64,000 nt of DNA. Origin: Desulfurivibrio sp044068515 (GTDB taxonomy: Bacteria; Desulfobacterota; Desulfobulbia; Desulfobulbales; Desulfurivibrionaceae). The notes under the pieces were generated by a model that did not search any database, was not told the origin of the DNA, and saw only the letters and a list, made by a program, of their open reading frames with translations. Both the position numbers and the translations under genes were made by a program. Of this stretch, positions 50,138-58,864 are shown piece after piece (within the stretch, counting starts at the first letter, position 1; each line of letters starts with the position of its first letter). Location: positions 21,443 through 85,442 of the forward strand of contig NZ_JBIPKI010000005.1 in assembly GCF_044068515.1 (NCBI RefSeq). Direction: 5' to 3'.

Positions 50138-51973
50138 ATGCAGCGCCGTCATGAGATGCCCTTCGGGGCCGCCTGCCTGGATGACGGCCGGGTGCGCTTC
50201 CGGCTCTGGGCCCCGGCCGCCCGCCGGGTTGAGCTTTGCCTGGCGGAGGAAGGGGGCCGGGTGGTTTTACCCATGGCGGCCGGGCCGGAGGGCTGGTTCG
50301 AGCTGGTCAGCGATCGGGCCCGGGCGGGGAGTTGCTACGGCTACCGGATCGATGGGGCCGACGAGGTGCCGGATCCCGCTTCCCGTTTTCAACCCCGGGG
50401 GGTTCACGGCCTAAGCCAGGTGGTGGACCCCCGGACCTGGTCCTGGCGGGACGGGAACTGGCGGGGCCGGCCTTGGGAAGAAGCGGTGATCTACGAGGTC
50501 CATGTCGGCTGTTTCACCCCGCCCGGCACTCTGGCGGCCCTTAACGCCCGCCTGGATTATCTGGTCGAGCTGGGGGTTACCGCCCTGGAGTTGATGCCCC
50601 TGGCCGCCTTTCCCGGCCGGCGCAACTGGGGCTACGACGGGGTGTTGCCCTATGCCCCGGCGGATTGCTACGGCGCCCCGGAAGACCTCAAGTTGCTGGT
50701 GGAAAGCGCCCATCAGCGGCAATTAATGGTGCTGCTCGATGTGGTTTACAACCATTTCGGACCGGAGGGCAATTATCTCCACGGCTATGCCCCTCACTTT
50801 TTCACCGCCCGGCACCAGACTCCGTGGGGGGATGCCCTCAATTTCGCCGGAACGGCAAGCTTCTGGGTCCGCCGTTTTTTTATCGAGAACGCTCTTTACT
50901 GGCTCAATGAATACCACTTTGACGGCCTGCGTCTGGACGCGGTGCATGCGATCCATGATGACTCCAAACCTCACCTGCTGGTCGAGCTGGCCCAGGAAGT
51001 GCGGGCTGGTTGCGACCCGGAACGCCGGGTCCACCTGGTCCTGGAGAACGACGCCAACCAGGCCCGCTACCTGGGCCGCGACCCGGCCGGCCGGCCCCGG
51101 CTCTATAACGCCCAGTGGAACGACGATTGGCATCATGCCGCCCATGTTCTGGCCACCGGCGAAACGGAGGGCTATTACGCCGACTATGCCTCCTCCCCCC
51201 GGGCTCAACTGGGTCGTTGCCTGAGCGAGGGTTTCGCCTTCCAGGGCGTACCTTCGCCTTTTCGCCGGGGGCAGGTCCGGGGGGAGCCCAGCCGGGAGTT
51301 GCCCCCGGCGGCCTTTGTCAACTTTCTCCAGAATCACGACCAGGTGGGCAACCGCGCCCTGGGCGAACGGCTCAACCGGCTGGCGGCCCCGGAAGCCGTC
51401 CGGGCCCTGAGCGCCGTGCTGCTGCTGGCCCCGTCCCCGCCGCTGCTCTTCATGGGCCAGGAATGGGGGGCGACCACCCCTTTTCTCTTCTTTGCCGATT
51501 TCGGACCCGAACTGGCCCGCCTGGTCAGCGAGGGCCGGCGGCGTGAATTTGCCGACTTCGCGGCCTTTGCCACCCCCGAACAGCGCCGCCTGATTCCCGA
51601 TCCCGAGGCGCTGGAAACCTTCGCGGCCAGCGTCCTGGTCTGGGATGAGTCGCAAAGCCCGGCGGGGAGGCAATGGCTCGATTTTCACCGCCGGCTGCTG
51701 GCCCTGCGCCGGCGGGAAATTATTCCCCTGGTCGCCCGTCTGGCCAATGGCGCGGCTGGCTGGCGAACCTTCGCCGACCGGGGCCTGCAGGTGGTCTGGC
51801 CCTTTGGCGATGGGAAGGAAAGCCTGGTCCTGCTGGCCAATCTTGGCCCGTCTCCGGCCGTCGGCCCCCGGGTGGGCGGGCGGTTGTGGTTTGCGCTGCC
51901 CGCCGTGGTTCAAGATGAGCAACTGCCGCCCTGGTCGGTGCGTTGGCTGGTGGGTGAGGATGTCCGCCTCTAA
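50138..51973 (+). CDS. treZ: Malto-oligosyltrehalose trehalohydrolase TreZ
   Basis: TreZ releases trehalose from the maltooligosyl-trehalose made by TreY. I choose ATG 50138 (611 residues) because AGAGGAGG sits just upstream. An N-terminal CBM48-like domain (FRLWAPAARRVELCL) precedes the GH13 barrel. Catalytic motifs are DVVYNHFGPEGNYL, GLRLDAVHAIHDDS (nucleophile Asp), LVLENDANQARYL (acid Glu) and NFLQNHDQVGNRALGERL. The C-terminal beta domain ends in WSVRWLVGED. It lies 117 nt after treT, on the same strand. Confidence 0.95.
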   Translation: MQRRHEMPFGAACLDDGRVRFRLWAPAARRVELCLAEEGGRVVLPMAAGPEGWFELVSDRARAGSCYGYRIDGADEVPDPASRFQPRGVHGLSQVVDPRTWSWRDGNWRGRPWEEAVIYEVHVGCFTPPGTLAALNARLDYLVELGVTALELMPLAAFPGRRNWGYDGVLPYAPADCYGAPEDLKLLVESAHQRQLMVLLDVVYNHFGPEGNYLHGYAPHFFTARHQTPWGDALNFAGTASFWVRRFFIENALYWLNEYHFDGLRLDAVHAIHDDSKPHLLVELAQEVRAGCDPERRVHLVLENDANQARYLGRDPAGRPRLYNAQWNDDWHHAAHVLATGETEGYYADYASSPRAQLGRCLSEGFAFQGVPSPFRRGQVRGEPSRELPPAAFVNFLQNHDQVGNRALGERLNRLAAPEAVRALSAVLLLAPSPPLLFMGQEWGATTPFLFFADFGPELARLVSEGRRREFADFAAFATPEQRRLIPDPEALETFAASVLVWDESQSPAGRQWLDFHRRLLALRRREIIPLVARLANGAAGWRTFADRGLQVVWPFGDGKESLVLLANLGPSPAVGPRVGGRLWFALPAVVQDEQLPPWSVRWLVGEDVRL

Positions 51974-52309
51974 GTGGCGGCCAGGCCGATTATTTTACCC
52001 CCGCGAAAATCAAGCGACAGACCGGGTTTCTTCTGGCGGCCGCTGTTCTTTCGGTGGTTAAATTCGCCAACCCGGTCAACAACCTGAGCCCATGCTGGCC
52101 AGGGCCGCAAAATCGACCATCCGTCTGGAGGGGGGGTGGCATCGCCGCTTAGGGCGCCGGCGCCGAGGATTGGCCAGCTGGCCCTAAGCCGCCAGGCCGC
52201 CATCCCGGCAGGGCCAAGATACCGTTGCCCGGGTCGCCGCCCGGCGGCTGCTGGTTATACGATTTAACCGTTTGCCGCCTTGTCGCTAAAACTTGCTGGA
52301 GAGCCGCCC
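51974..52309. other. treZ-treY intergenic region with inverted repeat
   Basis: 336 nt with no gene. An inverted repeat CTTAGGGC (about 52148-52155) / GCCCTAAG (about 52183-52190) lies in a GC-rich segment flanked by GGTGGC and GCCATCC. It could be a terminator or regulatory hairpin between the two trehalose genes. No good promoter is obvious; an AT-rich patch at 52256-52268 precedes treY. Confidence 0.45.
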
Positions 52310-55300
52310 ATGCCCCGCCGTCGCATCATTCCCCGGGCCACTTATCGCCTGCAGTTTCATCGCGATTTCAACTTCGCCGATGCCACTGCCCTGGTTCCTT
52401 ATCTGGCTGAACTCGGCATCAGCCACTGCTACGCTTCGCCGATTCTCAAGGCCCGGCCCGGCAGCCGGCATGGTTACGATATCGTCGATCACCGGGAACT
52501 TAATCCGGAACTGGGCGATCGGGCGGCTTTCAAGGGCCTGGTTGAGCGGTTGCGGGACTACGGGATGGGTCTGATTGTCGACATTGTTCCCAACCATATG
52601 GGGGTCGGCGGGGCGGACAACGCCTGGTGGCAGGATGTGCTGGAAAACGGGCCGGCGGCCGAATACGCCTCCTTTTTCGATATCGACTGGCGGCCCGCCC
52701 ACGAGGTGCTGCAGGGCAAGGTGTTGCTGCCCATTCTGGGCGACCGCTACGGCAATGTGCTGGACCGCGGGGAGATCAAACTGGCTTTCAGTTCGGCAAG
52801 CGGAACCTTTCATTTCGCCTACTACGAGCATCAATTGCCCCTGGATCCGGCCACTTATCCCGCTGTGGCGGCTTTGGGCCTGGAAGCGTTCCGCCGCCAG
52901 ACGGCCGCCGATGATCCCGCCCTGCTGGAACTGGAGAATCTGCTCACCGCCTTTGCCCATCTGCCGGGACGGGGAAATGTTGATCCCCAGCGGGGACAGG
53001 AACGGCGGCGGGACAAGGAGATCACCAAGCAGCGCCTGGCCGATCTCTGCAGGCGGGAACCCCGGATCGCGGCCCTGATCGAGCGGTGTGTCGCCCTTTG
53101 CAACGATCCCGCCGACCGGGGCGAACGGCTCCACGCCCTGCTGGAAAAACAGGTTTATCGCCTGGCCCATTGGGTGGTGGCGGGGGATGAAATCAATTAC
53201 CGCCGTTTTTTCGACATCAACTCCCTGGCCGGACTGCGGGCCGAGCGCGAGGAGGTTTTTCAGGCCACCCACGGCCTTTTGCTCGAACTGGTGGCCGCCG
53301 GTCAGATCGAGGGGCTGCGGGTCGATCATCCCGATGGGTTGTCGGACCCGGCGGCTTATTTCGTCCGACTCCATGAGGCGGTAACAGCCGCCTCTCTCCC
53401 GCCCGCCGCCGAACGGGAAAAGGCCTCCCCGGCCCCGGCCGGCTCGGATAATTCGGATATTTACCTGGTGGTGGAAAAAATTCTCGCGTCCTACGAGTAC
53501 CTGCCCGAGCAGTGGCGGGTGGACGGCACCACCGGCTACGATTTCGCCAACCAGGTCAACGGTCTGTTTACCCGACCCGAGCAGGAGGCGGCCCTGACCC
53601 GGGTTTACCATCGCTTTATCGGGCGCCGGCTCGATTTTGACGACCTGCTCTACGAACGCAAAAAACTGATCGTCACCACCCAGCTTTCCAGCGAACTGAC
53701 GGTGCTGGCCCGCCTGCTTAAGGATATCGCCGAAGGAGATCGCCATACCCGTGATTTTACCCTGAACGGCCTGCGGGATGCGCTCATTGAAGTAACGGCC
53801 TGTTTTCCCGTGTATCGCACCTATATCAGGGCCGAACCCGGGGGAGCAACGGTCAGCCCCGAGGACCGCAACTATGTCGAGTGGGCCGTGGCCCAGGCCC
53901 GCAAGCGCGGCTCGGCCATCGACCCCATCATCTACGACTTTCTCCAGGCCAGCGCCCTGGCAATCCCGTTTGCCGCCACCGCCAACTGGGCGGGAGGTGA
54001 TCCCCCCGACCCGGGGCCCGGGCCGGAAATGGCGGTCCTGCAGCTCCGGCTGGCCCGGATGGTCCGCAAATTCCAGCAATATACGGCCCCGGTGATGGCC
54101 AAGGCCCTGGAGGACACCACCTTCTACATCGCCAACCGGCTGGTCTCCCTGAACGAAGTGGGCGGCGATCCCCGCCGCTTTCATGTCTCGCCGGCGGCCC
54201 TGCACCATGCCGCCCAGGATCGGCTGCGCCGCTGGCCCCATGCCATGCTGGCCACCTCCACCCACGACAGCAAGCGCAGCGAGGATGTCCGGGCCCGGAT
54301 CAATGTGATCAGCGAAGTGCCGGAACTTTGGCGCCGGCAGCTGCAGCGCTGGCGGCGCTGGAACCGTTCCCGCAAAAGCCGGGTCAACCACCGGCTGGCC
54401 CCCAGCCCCGATGACGAATATCTTTTTTACCAGACCCTGTTGGGTTCCTGGCCCCTGGCGGCCGCCGGTGAACCGGCCGGCGCCGATGATGATTACCGTC
54501 GCCGTTTGCGGGAATACATGCTCAAGGCGACCCGGGAGGCCAAGGTCCACACTTCCTGGCTCAATCCCGACCCGGCTTACGAAGAAGCCACCGCGCGCTT
54601 TGTCGACCAGGTTCTCGATCCGGCCCCGGCCAATCCCTTTCCGGCCGATTTCGCCGCCCTGGTCCGTCGCCTGGCCCCTTACGGGCTGCTGAACAGTCTG
54701 GCTCAGCTGCTGCTCAAGCTCACCAGCCCGGGAGTGCCGGATATTTACCAGGGCAGCGAGTTGTGGGATTTCAGCCTGGTGGACCCGGACAACCGCCGCC
54801 CGGTGGACTACCGCCGCCGCCGCCGGCTCCTGGCGACTCTGCCCAGCCTCGATCCGGCCAAGCCGCCACCGGCCGCGGAGGTTCGGGCGCTGTTGACCGG
54901 GCTCGGGGACGGCCGGCTGAAGCTTTATCTGATCGGCCGGATTCTGCGCTTCCGCCGCCAACTTCCGGAACTTTTCCAGGAGGGGACCTACCAGCCCCTG
55001 GCGGTGGAAGGGCCCCGCCAGCATCAGGTTTGCGCCTTTATCCGCCAATGGCGGGAACACCGCCTGCTGGTGGCGGTGGGGCGCTGGTTCGCCTCCTGGG
55101 ACCAGGAAACGGTTGGCGGCGGCGCGGCCGGGGGAGGGGTCCGGGAAAGCGAACCAGGTTCGGATTCCCGGTTCCCCCGCCCACCCGGGGAGCGGTTTTC
55201 CCCGGACCTGCCCCTTTTCACTCCGGCAGCCTGGGGTGATACGACCCTGGTGCTGCCGGAGGAAATCAGCGGGGCCTGGCACAATCTCCTGGTCGCCGCG

Positions 55301-55402
55301 ACCATCGAGCCGGAGGCAACCCCCGGAGGCCGGCGCCTGCGGTGTGCCGAGGCCTTTGCGCATTTGCCGGTGACGGTTCTTTATGGTCGGGCAACTTCCT
55401 AG
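52310..55402 (+). CDS. treY: Malto-oligosyltrehalose synthase TreY
   Basis: TreY converts the reducing end of maltooligosaccharides into a trehalosyl unit. 1030 residues from ATG 52310 with GGAGAG upstream. Marks are PRATYRLQFHRDFNFADA, SRHGYDIVDHRELNPELG, DIVPNHMGVGG, GLRVDHPDGLSDPAAYFVRL (nucleophile Asp), VVEKILASYEYLP (acid Glu), GTTGYDFANQVNGLF and LATSTHDSKRSEDVRARI. The length is above the usual ~700-950, mostly due to a long C-terminal part with a Gly-rich insert near residue 945. Acting with TreZ it makes trehalose from glycogen-type glucans; no treX debranching gene is in view. Confidence 0.95.
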   Translation: MPRRRIIPRATYRLQFHRDFNFADATALVPYLAELGISHCYASPILKARPGSRHGYDIVDHRELNPELGDRAAFKGLVERLRDYGMGLIVDIVPNHMGVGGADNAWWQDVLENGPAAEYASFFDIDWRPAHEVLQGKVLLPILGDRYGNVLDRGEIKLAFSSASGTFHFAYYEHQLPLDPATYPAVAALGLEAFRRQTAADDPALLELENLLTAFAHLPGRGNVDPQRGQERRRDKEITKQRLADLCRREPRIAALIERCVALCNDPADRGERLHALLEKQVYRLAHWVVAGDEINYRRFFDINSLAGLRAEREEVFQATHGLLLELVAAGQIEGLRVDHPDGLSDPAAYFVRLHEAVTAASLPPAAEREKASPAPAGSDNSDIYLVVEKILASYEYLPEQWRVDGTTGYDFANQVNGLFTRPEQEAALTRVYHRFIGRRLDFDDLLYERKKLIVTTQLSSELTVLARLLKDIAEGDRHTRDFTLNGLRDALIEVTACFPVYRTYIRAEPGGATVSPEDRNYVEWAVAQARKRGSAIDPIIYDFLQASALAIPFAATANWAGGDPPDPGPGPEMAVLQLRLARMVRKFQQYTAPVMAKALEDTTFYIANRLVSLNEVGGDPRRFHVSPAALHHAAQDRLRRWPHAMLATSTHDSKRSEDVRARINVISEVPELWRRQLQRWRRWNRSRKSRVNHRLAPSPDDEYLFYQTLLGSWPLAAAGEPAGADDDYRRRLREYMLKATREAKVHTSWLNPDPAYEEATARFVDQVLDPAPANPFPADFAALVRRLAPYGLLNSLAQLLLKLTSPGVPDIYQGSELWDFSLVDPDNRRPVDYRRRRRLLATLPSLDPAKPPPAAEVRALLTGLGDGRLKLYLIGRILRFRRQLPELFQEGTYQPLAVEGPRQHQVCAFIRQWREHRLLVAVGRWFASWDQETVGGGAAGGGVRESEPGSDSRFPRPPGERFSPDLPLFTPAAWGDTTLVLPEEISGAWHNLLVAATIEPEATPGGRRLRCAEAFAHLPVTVLYGRATS

Positions 55403-55786
55403 GGCCTCGCTGGGTTGGCTGGGGTGAGGAAGACGCGCTGGTTGCCCGGCGGCCTGATTACGGCTGGTAAACAGCAAGCCAGCAGGGGCCCTGACAATAC
55501 CTCCTGGTTGTTTTCCAGCTTTCTCGTAAACGGGTTTATCTCTTGCTTACAAGTAAATATCTCCACTATTACCCCCGGTCGTTGCCCGCCAACCTTGGCC
55601 GGGCCCGGTTGCTGCGGGCCGGCGGCGGCGATTTCTGCGTTTGTGCTTGACAGTTGTTGCTAGAGCTTATTATGAAGAGGGGCTGCAGTCTGAAAACTCT
55701 GGTCAGTCGGGGCTTCCGTTTTGACCCTACTTTGACCTGCCGCCTTGGTTCATTACTAAATTTTAAATACCGGTACGGAATGCGGA
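55403..55786. other. Intergenic region upstream of the diguanylate cyclase
   Basis: 384 nt without a convincing gene. A reading frame at 55415-55663 has no ribosome site or family pattern. The right part holds a promoter (listed at 55647) and an AT-rich leader of about 100 nt that contains ATTTTAAATAC at 55759-55769. Confidence 0.45.
55647..55675 (+). promoter_or_regulatory. Probable promoter of the diguanylate cyclase gene
   Basis: TTGACA at 55647-55652, 17 bases, then TTATGA at 55670-55675; an alternative TATTAT overlaps it with a shorter spacer. It lies about 105 bases before the GGDEF gene start. Confidence 0.5.
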
Positions 55787-56941
55787 ATGCCCCTTTTTTT
55801 CAAACGGCCCCAGGACTCTCAGCAAATCAAGGGTAAACAGCCCCTGATTTGCCCCGCCCAGATGGAATTACGCGGCTTCACCCGCAGCCTGGGTGAACTG
55901 CAGTGGCTGTTGCTCACCCTGGTGCTGCTTTATTCCCAAACCCCCAACGCCACCATTGACAGCTTTTCCGTCCTTTTTCTGGCCATGGTGGCCTTCGTTC
56001 TCTTTGTCCTGGGATTCCGCTACCTCAACTTTTTCATCACCGCCAAGCGCTGGAAGCTGGCCATTGAAATCGTGGCCATGGTGGTTTTCATCAGCGTCGC
56101 CAGCTGGTACACCGGCGGCAACGCCAGTCCGCTGGTCAATGCCTACCTGCTGATCCTGATCGCCAGCGCCCTTACCCTCGGCAAAATGCTGACCATGCTG
56201 CTGGTTCTGCTGATCGCCTTTATCTATCTTTTTATGGCCTATGCTCTCCATGGGGTGGCGTTGTTTTCCCTGGTCATGTTCACCGACCTCATGGTCCGTT
56301 TCACCCCGCTTCTGCTGGTCGCTTACCTTACCACCATGCTGGCGGCGGACATTAATTTTGCCAAGCAGTTGCTGGCCGAAGAATCTTACCGCGACGAAAT
56401 GACGGGCCTGCTGAATATGAGGGGCTTCAAGAAAATGCTGGATCAGGAGATCGCCCGGGCCCAGCGCTACGGGCACCCCCTGACCCTGATGATGGTGGAT
56501 TCGGACAAGCTCAAGGCGACCAACGACCGCCACGGTCACGAGGCGGGCAACTGCCTGATCCGGATGGTGGCAGAGACCATCCATCTGGGCCTGCGCTCCA
56601 CGGACACCCTGGCCCGTTTCGGAGGCGACGAATTTATCCTGCTGTTGCCGGAAACGTCCCAGGACCGGGCCAAGGTGGTGGGGGAAAGAATCCGTAAGGC
56701 GGTGGCCAACGCCAGCACCACCTTCAATGGCAGCAGGCTTACGGCCACGGTCAGCATCGGCGCCGCGGTAACCGGCCAGGATCTGACCACCCGAGACGAC
56801 CTGATGCAGGTCGCCGACCGGGCGCTTTATGTCAGCAAGCGGGCCGGCAGAAACCGGGTGACCCTTTACGGCTGCTGGCAGGAGCTTCATCGGGAAGCTG
56901 GGGCTGACGGTTCCGGGCGTCACGGAGACCAGGCCTCCTGA
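55787..56941 (+). CDS. Membrane-bound diguanylate cyclase (GGDEF)
   Basis: 384 residues. The first ~200 contain five to six membrane helices (LQWLLLTLVLLY, FSVLFLAMVAFVLFVLGF, LAIEIVAMVVFISVAS, LTMLLVLLIAFIYLFMAYAL, FTPLLLVAYLTTML). They would act as the sensor in the inner membrane. A short linker leads to the GGDEF domain (~215-375): DEMTGLLNMRGFKKML, MMVDSDKLKATNDRHGHEAG, and LARFGGDEFILLLPE. The RSTD five residues before the GGDEF motif is an intact inhibitory site (RxxD), so product feedback is expected. It makes cyclic di-GMP. The C-terminal ~20 residues are poorly ordered. Confidence 0.92.
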   Translation: MPLFFKRPQDSQQIKGKQPLICPAQMELRGFTRSLGELQWLLLTLVLLYSQTPNATIDSFSVLFLAMVAFVLFVLGFRYLNFFITAKRWKLAIEIVAMVVFISVASWYTGGNASPLVNAYLLILIASALTLGKMLTMLLVLLIAFIYLFMAYALHGVALFSLVMFTDLMVRFTPLLLVAYLTTMLAADINFAKQLLAEESYRDEMTGLLNMRGFKKMLDQEIARAQRYGHPLTLMMVDSDKLKATNDRHGHEAGNCLIRMVAETIHLGLRSTDTLARFGGDEFILLLPETSQDRAKVVGERIRKAVANASTTFNGSRLTATVSIGAAVTGQDLTTRDDLMQVADRALYVSKRAGRNRVTLYGCWQELHREAGADGSGRHGDQAS

Positions 56942-57285
56942 TCCGCGCCCCCCGCCAAAGCAGGGGGAGATCTCCCCAGGTTGCTCCGGTTTAGGTCCCC
57001 GGCGACTGCCGGTCTTCCGGGCCGGCTCCCCCATCATGGCCCGGCCCGGTCCTGTTCCTGGCTAATTGTTGAACCTTCAAGGCGTTGTCTTCCTGGCCGG
57101 GAAACCGCCATTATTCGCCTCTGCCGGCCGTCAGTCTGCTTTCTCCCCGTGATTTATCCTTGACTTTTCATGTCGTAAAATTCCAGAATATTAAACATGT
57201 TTTGAGTTTTTTTCTGTCTTGGCCCTTTGGCTGCCGGCCGGGGCCGAATTTTGTTAACCTCGCGACTCTCAAGGAGGATTGAACC
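56942..57285. other. Upstream region of the YeeE/YedE operon
   Basis: 344 nt with no gene. GC-rich sequence gives way to an AT-rich part at 57150-57215. TTGACT at 57160-57165 could be a -35, but the nearest -10-like hexamers (AGAATA, AATATT) are 19-21 bases away, so the promoter call is weak. AAGGAGG at 57271-57277 is a strong ribosome site for the gene at 57286. Confidence 0.4.
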
Positions 57286-57801
57286 ATGAAGCAAGATGGT
57301 GGCTGGAGCCCTTACCTGGCCGGAGGTCTGACGGGGCTGGTAGGGGTGATGTCGGTCGGACTGACCGGGCAGTTTTTCGGCGCTTCCACCTCATTTGTCC
57401 GCACCGCTGGAATGATTGAACAGTGGCTTGGTCCCGACCGGGTGGCCCAGATGGATTACTTCATCAAAGTGGTGCCCAGGGTTGACTGGCAGTGGATGTT
57501 CGTCGTCGGCATCGTCCTGGGAGCTTTTGTTTCGGCCATAACTTCGGGCTCTTTCCGCCTCCAGGCGGTGCCGGATATGTGGAACCGGCGCTTTGGCCAC
57601 ACCCCGGGCAAACGGGCGGTGGTGGCTTTCTTGGGCGGGACGGTGGCCATGTTCGGCGCCCGTCTGGCCGACGGCTGACCCAGCGGCCACGGGTTGAGCG
57701 GTTCGCTTCAACTGGCGGTTAGCGGCTTTGTCGCCCTGGTCTGTTTCTTTGTCGGCGGCATGATTATGGCGCGCATTGTGTATGGGGGGGCACGAAAATG
57801 A
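57286..57801 (+). CDS. YeeE/YedE (TsuA-type) transporter half-protein with probable selenocysteine
   Basis: Reading through the TGA at 57676-57678 gives 171 residues with Sec at position 131. Upstream of it are three membrane segments and AMFGARLADG. Downstream the same frame reads PSGHGLSG and a last helix (LQLAVSGFVALVCFFVGG) and ends at 57801. YeeE/YedE proteins usually have GARLA-x-GC-x-SGHGLSG, so the TGA replaces the conserved cysteine. The real stop overlaps the next start (ATGA), supporting the long form. The family moves thiosulfate or is linked to selenium use, with key cysteines. Without recoding the product stops at 130 residues. Confidence 0.85.
57693..57712 (+). promoter_or_regulatory. 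Candidate bacterial SECIS stem-loop
   Basis: GTTGA-GCG (57693-57700) pairs with CGC-TCAAC (57704-57706, 57708-57712), leaving T57707 bulged and a small GTT loop; with the top pair open the loop is GGTTC. The loop begins 21-22 nt after the TGA. Known bacterial SECIS elements have a short apical loop with G near its start, 16-37 nt from the UGA, and the fdhF element also has a bulged U and a GGUC loop. The fit is good by eye; folding was not computed. Confidence 0.7.
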
Positions 57802-58325
57802 GCATTCTCGTTTATGGCCTGATTACCGGTTTTCTCTTCGGCTTTCTGCTCCAGAAGGGGCGGGTGCTGCGTTATGACAAACAACTGGGGGCCCTGCGGC
57901 TGCTGGACATGACCATCGTCAAGTTCATGCTCTCCAGCGTCATTGTCGCCATGGTCGGGGTTTATCTGCTCCAGGACCTGGGCCTGGCTAAACTTTCCGT
58001 CAAGACGATGATCGTGGGCCCGGTGGTCATCGGCGGTCTGCTCTTCGGCCTGGGCTGGGGTCTGTTGGGATATTGCCCCGGCACCGCCATGGGGGCCGTG
58101 GGTGAAGGGCGTTTTGACGCCTTATGGGGCCTGCTGGGCATGGTCGCCGGGGCGGCGCTGTTTGCCGAGGCCTACCCCTGGTTGCTGGCCACCGTCTATA
58201 CCTGGGGAGATTACGGCAAGATTACGGTGCCGCAACTCCTGGGGATCAATCACTGGCTGGTTATTCCCGTATTCATCACCGGCGCCCTCCTGCTGTTCCG
58301 CTGGTTTGAAAAAAAGGGATTATAA
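57798..58325 (+). CDS. YeeE/YedE transporter, second half-protein
   Basis: 175 residues, all membrane helices with short loops, starting with ATG 57798 that overlaps the stop of the previous gene. The family motif is GLGWGLLGYCPGTAMGAVGE with C93, which is the second conserved cysteine position in two-part YeeE/YedE transporters. It should pair with the selenocysteine-bearing partner to form one complete transporter for a reduced sulfur species or selenium compound. The substrate is not known from sequence. The DUF305 gene follows about 100 nt later. Confidence 0.88.
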   Translation: MSILVYGLITGFLFGFLLQKGRVLRYDKQLGALRLLDMTIVKFMLSSVIVAMVGVYLLQDLGLAKLSVKTMIVGPVVIGGLLFGLGWGLLGYCPGTAMGAVGEGRFDALWGLLGMVAGAALFAEAYPWLLATVYTWGDYGKITVPQLLGINHWLVIPVFITGALLLFRWFEKKGL

Positions 58326-58421
58326 CCAATCCGGCTTGCCTTTGGGGGGCAAAGGATCGAAACTTCCCCGATTTCGCGGGTGGACAAACGCAACCCAACT
58401 GATCTGGCGAGGAGGAGCAAG

Positions 58422-58838
58422 ATGGTGGACAGGAAGATGATCATGGCGGCAATTCTGGCCCTGGCCCTGGTTCTGGTTATTGGTGGGCCCGCCCTGGGCT
58501 CCAGTCATGGGATGATGCATGATGGCGCCGAACACGGTCAAGACCATCATGCCACGTCACCGCCGGGAGAGGATGAGCCTGCCTCCACCCGGGCTTATCG
58601 GGCGGCCAATGAGCGGATGCACGCAGCCATGGATATTGCCTTCACCGGGGATGCCGACATCGATTTTGTCAAGGGGATGATTCCCCATCACCAGGGAGCC
58701 ATAGAAATGGCCCGAGTGGTTCTTGAGCACGGCCGGGATCCGGCAATTCGCGCCCTGGCCGAGGAGATCATCTCCGCCCAGGAGGAGGAGATCGCCCATA
58801 TGCGGGCCTGGCTGGCGGAACGCGGCTACGGCCATTAA
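58422..58838 (+). CDS. DUF305 family periplasmic protein
   Basis: 138 residues from ATG 58422, chosen because GGAGGAG lies just upstream. A signal peptide (MAAILALALVLVIGG) leads to a His/Met-rich stretch (SSHGMMHDGAEHGQDHH). The DUF305 core follows with DIAFTGDADIDFVKGMIPHHQGAIEMA. The paired His and Met suit copper or other soft-metal binding, as shown for some relatives. It follows the YeeE/YedE pair on the same strand and may be a periplasmic partner or metal buffer, though this link is inferred from position. Confidence 0.88.
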   Translation: MVDRKMIMAAILALALVLVIGGPALGSSHGMMHDGAEHGQDHHATSPPGEDEPASTRAYRAANERMHAAMDIAFTGDADIDFVKGMIPHHQGAIEMARVVLEHGRDPAIRALAEEIISAQEEEIAHMRAWLAERGYGH

Positions 58839-58864
58839 CAGTCCGCTCCGATCGCCGGGGCTGG

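Noticed and set aside
52286..55477. 1063-residue open frame on the minus strand opposite treY
   Set aside because: It is an antisense shadow of a GC-rich gene; the sense frame has all TreY motifs and a ribosome site.
55415..55663. 82-residue frame between treY and the diguanylate cyclase
   Set aside because: No ribosome site, no recognisable domain, and the region contains the cyclase promoter.
57676..57678. TGA taken as the normal stop of a 130-residue protein
   Set aside because: The family motif, a membrane helix and the ATGA overlap with the partner gene all lie beyond it in the same frame.
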